A stretch of 12,162 bases of DNA, from NCBI GenBank assembly GCA_964479595.1, contig CAYZMU010000034.1, forward strand, positions 1 through 12,162, written 5' to 3'. This DNA is from Firm-04 sp964479595. Its GTDB lineage: Bacteria > Bacillota > Clostridia > Oscillospirales > Ruminococcaceae. The translations under genes and the position numbers were made by a program. The notes beneath the pieces are model-generated. The model was not told where the DNA came from and ran no database searches. It was given only the letters and a program-made list of their open reading frames with translations. Of this stretch, positions 1-5,885 are shown one piece after another; the stretch's first letter is position 1, and every line of letters starts with the position of its first letter.

Positions 1-536
1 CCGTAACCGTAGTCGTAATCGTCATAGCCGCCGTAATAGCCGCCGTCATTCTCGTCCATCTTGTCGTTTAAGAAGTCCTCCCACTCGTCCTCGAAATCCT
101 CGTCATCCACGTCCCCGTCGTAATCGTTGTCGCCGACCACGCCGTCGTGGGTGTTGCTCTTGCGCTGGTCGCCCTCAATGTTGTTGCCGTCCGGGTCGCA
201 GGAATAACAGTAGAGGTCTGTCGGGCTGGAGGTCTTGTTTTTGCAGGTGTCGTTCTTCCCCATGCAGTAGTATTCCCCCGCGCCCAAATCGTCGTCATTC
301 GCGGTCTTCCCCGCGGAGGCGGCATTCGAACCCGAGGAACTTTTGGAAGAGCTCGAGTCACTCTTGGACGAACTCGACGAATCCGAGGAACTCTCGGATA
401 AACTTGACGAATCCTCATATGAGGAGCTTGCGTCAGACAGCGATCCGCTCCCCGTATCCGAGCCGCCGCAGCCGACAGCGCTCAGCGCCGTCACCGCCAG
501 AATCCCGGAAACCGCGAATAATGCCCATTTTCTCAT
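1..536 (-). CDS. Putative lipoprotein with Ser/Asp-rich linker, Cys4 cluster and EF-hand-like loop (3' end beyond window)
   Basis: About 178 codons are visible and no stop is reached before the window edge. The start ATG at 536 follows an AGGAGG ribosome binding site. The N-terminus has basic residues, a hydrophobic stretch and a lipobox ending in Cys23 (AVGC), so a lipid-anchored surface protein is expected. Residues 32-70 are a Ser/Asp-rich low-complexity linker. Residues 91-113 carry four Cys (C91, C98, C110, C113; spacing x6, x11, x2) that could bind a metal. Residues 136-147 (DNDYDGDVDDED) match an EF-hand or dockerin-type calcium loop, with Asp at positions 1, 3, 5, 7, 9 and 12 and Gly at 6. 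The visible C-terminus is Gly/Tyr/Asp-rich. It is the fourth gene of a minus-strand operon, 45 bp after the gene at 582-803. The function is unknown. The lipoprotein call is fairly secure; metal binding is inferred. Confidence 0.8.
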   Translation of the reverse strand, partial: MRKWALFAVSGILAVTALSAVGCGGSDTGSGSLSDASSSYEDSSSLSESSSDSSSSSKSDSSSSKSSSGSNAASAGKTANDDDLGAGEYYCMGKNDTCKNKTSSPTDLYCYSCDPDGNNIEGDQRKSNTHDGVVGDNDYDGDVDDEDFEDEWEDFLNDKMDENDGGYYGGYDDYDYGY

Positions 537-581
537 TGTTTTTTCCTCCTGTTTCGTTCTCAAAGTCAATGTGAAGGCGCG

Positions 582-803
582 TTATCTCCACGCGTCGTGG
601 TCGTAGTCGCAGCGGAAACCGCAGGCGCCGCAGCACCATGTGTCCTGTTTCTTCCCGAGCGCTCCGCCGATGAGCCCGACAGGCCCCAGCAGCAGACCAC
701 CCGCCGCCGCTTTCCCGACACTGAAGCCCTTGTTGGATGTGTCCACTTTCTTCCACTTCACTCTTTCCCCGCACATGGGGCATTGGTGCGGCGCGACTGA
801 CAT
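582..803 (-). CDS. Small split zinc-ribbon protein with Gly-rich hydrophobic centre (73 aa)
   Basis: The ATG at 803 has a strong AAAGGAGGAAA ribosome binding site. A first CxxC knuckle (C8-P-M-C11-G) and a second Cys group (C57, C58, C61, C65) flank residues 27-50. That central part begins with GFSVGKA and has Gly spaced as in glycine zippers, hydrophobic enough for one membrane-associated segment. The layout is a zinc ribbon whose loop has been replaced by a hydrophobic hairpin. Short proteins with a GFSVGKA-type segment between two CxxC knuckles occur in Firmicutes, but I know of no assigned function. The tail is DYDHDAWR. It is the third gene of the operon, 18 bp after the SHOCT protein gene. 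Zinc binding and membrane association are inferred. Confidence 0.82.
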   Translation of the reverse strand: MSVAPHQCPMCGERVKWKKVDTSNKGFSVGKAAAGGLLLGPVGLIGGALGKKQDTWCCGACGFRCDYDHDAWR

Positions 804-821
804 ATCTTTTTCCTCCTTTTG

Positions 822-1352
822 CTACAGCCTGAGTATTTGTTTCTTTTTCGCCTGAAATTCCTCTTCCGTGAGCAGCCCTTCCTCCACAAGGTCGTGCCAG
901 TGACGGATGGCGTCCGCGACGTCTCCCGGCACGTCCGCCCACGCGTTCTTCGGCGGCGGCACATAGGCGCCGGAATCGCTGTCTTTCTTGGAGAGCCCGC
1001 AGGCACAGGTTGTGAGGTAGTCCGGGTTCGACGCGCCGCATTTCACGCAGCGCCACGTGTTCGGACCCGGGGGCGGAGGCGGCGGGGAATTGCTGTACGC
1101 GGGCGCGCTTCTGCCGCCTGTGTAGTCGCCGTTTATCGGCGTGGTGTCGAGCGGCTCTCTGCGGGGCGCGTAGTAGTCGTAGCGCGGCACGGGCTGCTTG
1201 CACGCGACCACGATAATCCCTATCACGCCGAGCCAGAACCCCCACGCAAACCCTCCGTCGTAGCCCTTGCTCTCGTTGATGTAGCGGCTGATAAACCCGA
1301 AAACCACACACATGATGGTGGTGCCTATCAGCGAACCGATGAAATAGCCCAT
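822..1352 (-). CDS. Membrane protein with zinc ribbon and C-terminal SHOCT domain (176 aa)
   Basis: The ATG at 1352 has a GAAAGGAGG ribosome binding site. Two hydrophobic segments (about residues 3-21 and 34-50) suggest a two-pass membrane anchor. Next comes a Pro/Tyr-rich linker (about 52-97) with a six-Pro run. A short zinc ribbon follows (C102, C105, C116, C118; CxxC then CxC). The C-terminal residues 148-176, with a GLLTEEEFQAKKKQIL core, match the SHOCT module. SHOCT is a short helical domain found at the ends of many unrelated proteins and thought to mediate oligomerisation. It is the second gene of the operon, 34 bp after the repeat lipoprotein gene. Its role is unknown; a scaffold or sensor at the inner membrane face is a guess. 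The domain calls rest on motif recognition only. Confidence 0.85.
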   Translation of the reverse strand: MGYFIGSLIGTTIMCVVFGFISRYINESKGYDGGFAWGFWLGVIGIIVVACKQPVPRYDYYAPRREPLDTTPINGDYTGGRSAPAYSNSPPPPPPGPNTWRCVKCGASNPDYLTTCACGLSKKDSDSGAYVPPPKNAWADVPGDVADAIRHWHDLVEEGLLTEEEFQAKKKQILRL

Positions 1353-1386
1353 AGGTTTTCCTCCTTTCTCAGGGTCCGGAATGCTT

Positions 1387-2223
1387 TCATTCCTGAATAT
1401 TCTGAGCCCACCATTCGGGAACAGCCTCTTTCAGCCACAAAACGTACGTATCCCATGACCCGGTCTCCATCTCCTTCAGAGCCATATCATACTGTACCGT
1501 GACCCGCTCGCCGTCGGTGAATTCCAGCTCCACGGTGGTAATATCCATTTCCTGCGCCATATCGCAATACAGCCAAGGGTCATCCTTGGACATCGCCGTG
1601 ACATACCCGTTCGGTTCCACGGGCCCTTCTATCTTCATTTCGAATTTGGATTTATTTGTAATGTCATCATACGCGGGGTCGCCGACGCCGTTCTTCAGCT
1701 CGAACCGGAGAGTATAATATTTAATCACCTTGGGGCCGATATATTTCTGAATCCAGTTGAACTGAAGACCGCCGACGGAATTCGGAGGCAGGAGCATAAT
1801 CGCGTATTTCCCCAGTTCGAAGCTGAAATATTCGCTGCGGTCATGCAGTCTGTCCCCTTCAGTCGCCCCGCAGACAGAACAGGTCTTGGGCTTCTCAAGC
1901 GTCGCCTCCACCCACGTATGCGGCGCCTTGTCCCCCTCGGTTTTGCCGCAGACGGAGCAGGTCTTGGGCGCCTTGCAGGTCGCCTCCACCCACTTGTGCC
2001 CCAAAGCCTCGCCCTCGGTCTCGCCGCAGACAGAGCAGGTTTTGGGCTTTTCGCAGGTCGCCTCCGCCCACTTGTGCCCCAGCGGTTCGCCCTCGGTTTC
2101 GCCGCATTCAGAACAGGTAGCGGGCTCGGTACAGGTTGCCGCGGTCCACGTGTGCTTGTGGAAAAGTGTACATCCCGTCAGCATAAGAACACAGAGCGGC
2201 AGAACACAAATTGCCTTTTTCAT
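1387..2223 (-). CDS. Lipoprotein with four 26-residue Cys/His repeats and a DUF5780-like C-terminal domain (278 aa)
   Basis: The start ATG at 2223 is preceded by a GAAGGGAG ribosome binding site. A short signal peptide ends in a good lipobox (LTGC, lipidated Cys18). Residues 24-127 are four tandem 26-residue repeats of the form HxWxxATCxxPKTCSxCGxTEG. Each has one His and up to three Cys (C31/37/40, C57/63/66, C83/89/92, C115/118), so each may hold a metal ion or form disulfides. Residues about 135-245 resemble the DUF5780 family: an SVGG segment, then VIKYYTLRFELKNGVGD, then GPVEPNG and a final strand VELEFTDGERV. This suggests a beta-rich extracellular domain. It is the first gene of the four-gene operon, about 72 nt downstream of the predicted transcription start. 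The function is unknown; an extracytoplasmic binding or structural role is inferred. Confidence 0.88.
   Translation of the reverse strand: MKKAICVLPLCVLMLTGCTLFHKHTWTAATCTEPATCSECGETEGEPLGHKWAEATCEKPKTCSVCGETEGEALGHKWVEATCKAPKTCSVCGKTEGDKAPHTWVEATLEKPKTCSVCGATEGDRLHDRSEYFSFELGKYAIMLLPPNSVGGLQFNWIQKYIGPKVIKYYTLRFELKNGVGDPAYDDITNKSKFEMKIEGPVEPNGYVTAMSKDDPWLYCDMAQEMDITTVELEFTDGERVTVQYDMALKEMETGSWDTYVLWLKEAVPEWWAQNIQE
1843..2154 (-). repeat. Four tandem 78-bp coding repeats (26 aa each)
   Basis: The repeat array encodes residues 24-127 of the lipoprotein at 1387-2223. Unit starts are residues 24, 50, 76 and 102, with no gaps between units. Units 2 and 3 are the most alike. Unit 4 has Leu109 where the others have the first Cys. 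The array ends in LHDRS rather than a new HxW start, which marks the boundary. Equal unit length and high identity suggest expansion by recombination or slippage. Confidence 0.9.
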
Positions 2224-2301
2224 CGCGCGTATCTCCCTTCAAAATGCCGGAATCAAAATTTTGTTCCTGATATATCTTCTCGTTTTCTCAGACCGCTGTC
2301 T

Positions 2302-2330
2302 ATTATACCACCGAAAAACCGCCTTGTCAA
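2302..2330 (-). promoter_or_regulatory. Consensus SigA-type promoter of the minus-strand operon
   Basis: On the minus strand there is a perfect -35 TTGACA (2330-2325), a 17-bp spacer and a perfect -10 TATAAT (2307-2302). TGG directly before the -10 forms an extended -10 (TGn). Transcription should start near 2295, leaving a leader of about 72 nt before the ATG at 2223. The match to consensus predicts strong expression unless repressed. The leader contains the 10-bp palindrome CAAAATTTTG (2254-2263), of unknown significance. Confidence 0.88.
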
Positions 2331-2535
2331 GGGTTTTCCCGAAAATATTTCCCGCCTCCGCAGAAGTTATTATTTTGCATAACAGAAAAGGCAGACTGCA
2401 CAAAAAGCGAACGAAATTTTCGAAAGATTTTGACGGGCGCTGTTCAGAAGTGAATATTTTGTGTTTCTAGAGCAAAGTCGTTTCACGACGGAGCAGCCTG
2501 AGATATGTGAAAGCGAAAAAAATCTCAAAAAGGGC
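2331..2535. other. AT-rich stretch between two divergent promoters; no gene seen
   Basis: The gene-free interval is 2224-2622. Apart from the two promoters and their leaders, this middle part holds no supported gene. It is clearly more AT-rich than the flanking genes. Visible small elements are a direct repeat TTTCCCG (2335-2341 and 2348-2354) just upstream of the minus-strand -35, and a short hairpin GTCGT-TTC-ACGAC (2477-2489). These could be regulator sites or chance. Confidence 0.6.
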
Positions 2536-2564
2536 TTGCAATTTCTGAGGAAATGTGGTATACT
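2536..2564 (+). promoter_or_regulatory. SigA-type promoter of the secG-rnr operon
   Basis: The -35 is TTGCAA (2536-2541), the spacer 17 bp and the -10 TATACT (2559-2564). TGG before the -10 makes an extended -10. The predicted start is near 2571, giving a leader of about 52 nt. The core lies in AAAAGGGCTTGCAATTT (2528-2544), which recurs exactly at the ferredoxin promoter. Confidence 0.85.
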
Positions 2565-2573
2565 GATACTAAT

Positions 2574-2588
2574 CGCCCTGACAGGGCG
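2574..2588. promoter_or_regulatory. 15-bp perfect palindrome at the secG transcript start
   Basis: CGCCCTG-A-CAGGGCG is a perfect inverted repeat immediately downstream of the predicted transcription start. As RNA it can form a GC-rich 5' hairpin (CGCCC/GGGCG with a 5-nt loop). As DNA it could be a dimeric repressor site just after the -10. The sequence does not separate these possibilities. Confidence 0.5.
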
Positions 2589-2622
2589 AGAGAAAGAACG
2601 GCTTTGGAAAGGAACGAACCCT

Positions 2623-2883
2623 ATGGAAATGAATATTGTGGAGCTAATCGGGGGCATTATTTTAATCCTCGCCACGGTTCTCATCATCATCCTCACGCTC
2701 ATGCAGGACCAGAAACAGGATCAGAACATGACCTCCGCGATATCGGGCGGCACGTACGACTCGCACTACAGCAAGAACGAGGGCGGCACGAGAGAGGCGC
2801 TGCTCAAGAAGATTACGCTGATTCTCTTTATCGTGTTCTTCGTGGTGACGCTGGTCATGGTCATCGTGCCGGCACGCATGTGA
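2623..2883 (+). CDS. secG: Preprotein translocase subunit SecG (86 aa)
   Basis: SecG is the small auxiliary subunit of the SecYEG channel in the cytoplasmic membrane and assists SecA-driven protein export. Two hydrophobic helices (about residues 7-27 and 64-83) flank a loop with the family signature LMQDQKQDQN...SAISGG. The length is normal for SecG. The start ATG at 2623 has a modest GGAAAGGA site. Upstream in-frame starts are rejected because they would lie on or before the promoter. rnr follows, a pairing often seen in Firmicutes. The loop has the unusual stretch DSHYSKNEGG, but otherwise the protein looks ordinary. Confidence 0.95.
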   Translation: MEMNIVELIGGIILILATVLIIILTLMQDQKQDQNMTSAISGGTYDSHYSKNEGGTREALLKKITLILFIVFFVVTLVMVIVPARM

Positions 2884-2891
2884 GTCATTTT

Positions 2892-2937
2892 GTGAAACCT
2901 GCCCTGTTTTCCGTTTCACGCGGGGAGCGGGGCTTTT
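2892..2937 (+). terminator. Weak terminator or attenuator-like hairpin pair between secG and rnr
   Basis: Two hairpins that cannot form together are visible. The downstream one pairs 2901-2913 with 2921-2933 (13 bp including several G-U pairs, 7-nt loop) and is followed by TTTT (2934-2937), like a weak intrinsic terminator. The upstream one pairs GTGAAAC (2892-2898) with GTTTCAC (2913-2919), and its loop contains the 5' arm of the first. It may reduce read-through into rnr or protect the secG message. Folding was judged by eye. Confidence 0.4.
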
Positions 2938-2943
2938 GCGTAT

Positions 2944-2951
2944 AAGGGGGG
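2944..2951 (+). promoter_or_regulatory. rnr: Ribosome binding site that decides the TTG start of rnr
   Basis: AAGGGGGG lies 7 nt before TTG at 2959. No ATG or GTG in frame gives a complete N-terminal winged-helix domain, so the TTG start is preferred. Confidence 0.65.
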
Positions 2952-2958
2952 CGCGCGG

Positions 2959-5112
2959 TTGGGCGGAAAACAGCGGAAAGAGCCGAGACTGAGATCGGAG
3001 GACCTCAAAGACATTCCGCGGGAACAGACGGCGCATTTTGAAAACCGCGTCACGCTGTTTCTGAGGAAGGCGGGCGGACGGGCTGTCCCCGGGGCGGATT
3101 TGAAAGCGAAATGCCGGGGGAAGGGTCAGAAAGCGTATCTCGCGGCGCTTGAAAACCTCACGCGCGAGGGCGTCATCGCGAATGTCGGCGGCGGCTATGT
3201 TTTGAGCGAGGGGCGCGGCTTTTTCAAGGGAATCCTTGCGCGCCAGCAGAAAAGCTGCGGGTTCGCGCGGCGGACGGATACCGGTGAGGAAGTCTTTATC
3301 GCGGGGCGCGATATGAGCGGCGCGCTGCGCGGGGATGTTCTGCTGCTTACGGGCGCGGGGGAACATGAGGGAATGCCCGGCGCGGCGGTGGTGGCGGTGC
3401 TCAAACCCGCCGACCCGCAAATTTCGGGGACCTTGGTCGATAAAGACGGGGAAACGCGGTTTCTGCCCGACACGCTCTGCTCAAAAACGCTGCGTGTGGA
3501 AAACGCGCGCGACTGGCGGGGGCATACGGGAGAAAAAGTCCTTGCGCGGGTCACAAAACGCGGGCGGCGGCACTTTGACCATGTCGTGCGGGTGGAGGTT
3601 TCCTCAGGGAACGCGGAAAGCGCCCGCGCCTGTGCCGACGCGTTCGCCGCGGCAAGCGGAGCGCCTGTTGAATTTTCGGACGAATGCCTCGCGGAAGCGG
3701 ACGCCGCCGCGAAACGGGGTATCCGAAGCGAGGATTACGACGGCAGACTCGATTTCAGGGGAAGGGCTGTCTTTACCATTGACGGCGCGGACGCCAAGGA
3801 TCTCGACGACGCCGTGTCGATAGAGCGCACAGAGAACGGCTATTTTCTCGGGGTGCATATCGCGGATGTCTCGCACTATGTCACGATGGATTCCGCGCCT
3901 GACCTCTGCGCGAGGGAGCGCGGCACGAGCATCTACTACGCCGACAGGGTGATCCCCATGCTCCCCAAGGCGCTCTCAAACGGCATCTGCTCGCTCACGG
4001 CGGGAGAGGACCGCCTCACGTTTTCCGCGCTGCTGCGGCTTGACGAACGCGGGGAACTCACGCGCTTCGAGTTTCGCAAAAGCGTCATCCGTTCCGCCGT
4101 GCGCGGGGTCTACAGCGAGGTCAACGCCCTGCTGGAAGGGCGCGCGGACGACAGCATTCGGCAAAAATACAGCGCGGTTCTCCCCTCGATCACACTGCTT
4201 TCGGAGCTGCTTGAGAAACGCCTCGCGGCACGGAAAGAACGCGGCGCTCTTTCCATTGACGCGCCCGAGAGCGAATTTGCGCTGAATGACGCGGGCGTCT
4301 GCGAGGGGATAAGCCTTCGAAAGCGCGGGGCGGCGGAACAGCTCATTGAGGAGTGCATGCTGCTCGCCAACGAGGCGGCGGCGAGACGCGCGCGGACACT
4401 GAATCTGCCGTTTGTCTATCGAGTTCACGCCGCGCCGCCCAAAGACAAGGTGATAAGGCTCTGCGCCGTGCTCGACAGCCTCGCGCTGCCCCACCCCGAA
4501 CTGCAAGGCGCGGGCCCGAAGGCTTTCGAGGAAGTGCTGCGAAACGCGGAGAAAACGAAATACAGCGCGGCGGTCAATCAGATGGTGCTGCGGAGCATGG
4601 CGAAGGCGGACTACGAGACCGAACCGGCGGGACATTTCGGGCTGGCGCTGCGCGACTACGCGCATTTCACCTCGCCTATCCGCCGCTACCCGGATCTTAG
4701 CATCCACAGACTGCTCAGCGACGAGAGCATGACCAAAGAGGAACGGGCGGCTTTCGCGAAAGAGGCGGCGCTGCGGGGGAGCGTCACCGAACAGCGCGCC
4801 GTCTCGCTGGAGCGCGTGTGCGACGACTTCTACCGCGCGGAGTGGGCGAAAGCGCATCTGGGAGAGGTCTTTGAGGGAACCGTTTCGGGCTGCGCGGAAT
4901 ACGGCGTCTATGTGGCGCTTGACAACTCCGCGGAGGGGCTGCTGCCCATGAGCGAACTGCCCCCCGACGCGTACGAATATGACGGCTTTTTCTCGCTCAG
5001 AGGGGCAAAGAACGTGTTCGCGCCCGGCGACAGACTCATCGTGCGGATAGCGCGCGCGGATGTCTGCTCGGGGCAGGTGGATTTTTCGCTGTGTGAGGAG
5101 GACGGGGGATGA
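2959..5112 (+). CDS. rnr: Ribonuclease R (717 aa)
   Basis: RNase R is a processive, hydrolytic 3'-5' exoribonuclease that degrades structured RNA and takes part in RNA quality control. In order: an N-terminal winged-helix region (about 25-82); a cold-shock/OB region (about 88-150, GFFKGILARQQKSCGF) and a second OB part; the RNB catalytic domain (about 257-590); and a C-terminal S1 domain (about 634-712). The active-site motif IDGADAKDLDD gives D275, D281, D283 and D284, matching the metal-binding Asp set of E. coli RNase R. The RNB motif YAHFTSPIRRYPDL is present near residue 570. The start is TTG. There is no long Lys-rich tail after S1, unlike E. coli. It lies 75 bp after secG, and its stop overlaps the next gene (ATGA). 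smpB, often the next gene in Firmicutes, is absent here. Confidence 0.95.
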   Translation: MGGKQRKEPRLRSEDLKDIPREQTAHFENRVTLFLRKAGGRAVPGADLKAKCRGKGQKAYLAALENLTREGVIANVGGGYVLSEGRGFFKGILARQQKSCGFARRTDTGEEVFIAGRDMSGALRGDVLLLTGAGEHEGMPGAAVVAVLKPADPQISGTLVDKDGETRFLPDTLCSKTLRVENARDWRGHTGEKVLARVTKRGRRHFDHVVRVEVSSGNAESARACADAFAAASGAPVEFSDECLAEADAAAKRGIRSEDYDGRLDFRGRAVFTIDGADAKDLDDAVSIERTENGYFLGVHIADVSHYVTMDSAPDLCARERGTSIYYADRVIPMLPKALSNGICSLTAGEDRLTFSALLRLDERGELTRFEFRKSVIRSAVRGVYSEVNALLEGRADDSIRQKYSAVLPSITLLSELLEKRLAARKERGALSIDAPESEFALNDAGVCEGISLRKRGAAEQLIEECMLLANEAAARRARTLNLPFVYRVHAAPPKDKVIRLCAVLDSLALPHPELQGAGPKAFEEVLRNAEKTKYSAAVNQMVLRSMAKADYETEPAGHFGLALRDYAHFTSPIRRYPDLSIHRLLSDESMTKEERAAFAKEAALRGSVTEQRAVSLERVCDDFYRAEWAKAHLGEVFEGTVSGCAEYGVYVALDNSAEGLLPMSELPPDAYEYDGFFSLRGAKNVFAPGDRLIVRIARADVCSGQVDFSLCEEDGG

Positions 5113-5885
5113 AGCGGCTTCGTTACGAATGCCCTTTCCGTGGCAAGATCTATCCCTTCATTCTGGGTCTCGCGCTCCCGCTCGCGGCGGGGTTTGCGGC
5201 GGACAGGCTGCGCCTGAACACATTCTTTGTCTTTCTCGCGGTTGCCGTGACGCTCGCTGTCACCATCGGGGTCTGCTTTCTGATTGAACAAAGGGTTTCC
5301 CGGGAGGAAAAGCGCAAGATAGCGGAGAGCGAACTGCCGCTGTGGCATGAGGTGACGCCGCGGGAACTGCTGTTTTTAAAACCCGAGCCCAAACCCGCCA
5401 ATAAGCTTATCATCGCGCTCTGTGTCATCGCGGGGCTCTGCGCGGGGCTCCTGATTTGGAGGGGCGGCTCGTCGATCGCCGTGATTCTCATCTGCGCGCT
5501 GGCGGTAAGCTATCTGTTCTACGCGCTCGCGAAGAAACGCGAGGCGGCGGAATGGGAGGAGATGGACGGCACGGCGGTCGCGCTGGACGTGAAAGTGGAC
5601 CACTGTATCATACGCGGCGGGAATATCTACCCTGTCTTCTATCTGCCCGATGGAAGATATATCTTAGACGGGCGCGGCCGGCTCACGAATGAGCCCGAAA
5701 CGGTCACGCTGGTGCGGTTTCGCGATCTGTGCCGCTGGGAGGCGCTGCCGGAAAATACGGACGAAACCGGGCCGGACAATAAACCGGCGGAAACGGATAT
5801 AGATAACAAAACTGACGAGGAGAAAGGAGAGGAGCGGGAAGATGCGGAAAGTACGGCCCGTGAAAATCGGGGGGCTGACGCTTGA
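5109..5885 (+). CDS. Uncharacterised membrane protein with four predicted helices and acidic tail (258 aa)
   Basis: I do not recognise a family. The ATG at 5109 overlaps the rnr stop (ATGA) and has GAGGAGG upstream, so translation is probably coupled to rnr. Two hydrophobic pairs are seen: helices at about 15-31 and 38-59, then 98-116 and 120-140. A charged cytoplasmic-type loop (60-97) separates the pairs. Residues 150-212 form a soluble beta-rich segment (TAVALDVKVDHCIIRGG, then IYPVFYLPDGRYIL). Residues 213-258 are a low-complexity Glu/Asp/Thr/Asn tail. The last 44 bp overlap the start of ispG and contain its ribosome binding site. It sits where smpB often follows rnr. A role in the envelope is possible but unsupported. 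Confidence 0.85.
   Translation: MKRLRYECPFRGKIYPFILGLALPLAAGFAADRLRLNTFFVFLAVAVTLAVTIGVCFLIEQRVSREEKRKIAESELPLWHEVTPRELLFLKPEPKPANKLIIALCVIAGLCAGLLIWRGGSSIAVILICALAVSYLFYALAKKREAAEWEEMDGTAVALDVKVDHCIIRGGNIYPVFYLPDGRYILDGRGRLTNEPETVTLVRFRDLCRWEALPENTDETGPDNKPAETDIDNKTDEEKGEEREDAESTARENRGADA

Noticed and set aside
433..1311. 292-codon minus-strand frame across the zinc-ribbon and SHOCT genes
   Set aside because: It overlaps three real genes with good start signals in another frame, and its composition is Arg-rich shadow coding.
1843..2154. Could the 78-bp tandem units be a CRISPR array?
   Set aside because: The units are contiguous with no unique spacers and are in frame within a lipoprotein gene.
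2370..2460. Possible second minus-strand promoter (TTGTGC ... TATGCA)
   Set aside because: Both boxes are poor matches, and a perfect promoter lies closer to the gene.
2461..2622. Extended secG starting at GTG 2461
   Set aside because: The extension would begin upstream of the clear promoter at 2536-2564 and add 54 residues with no SecG similarity.
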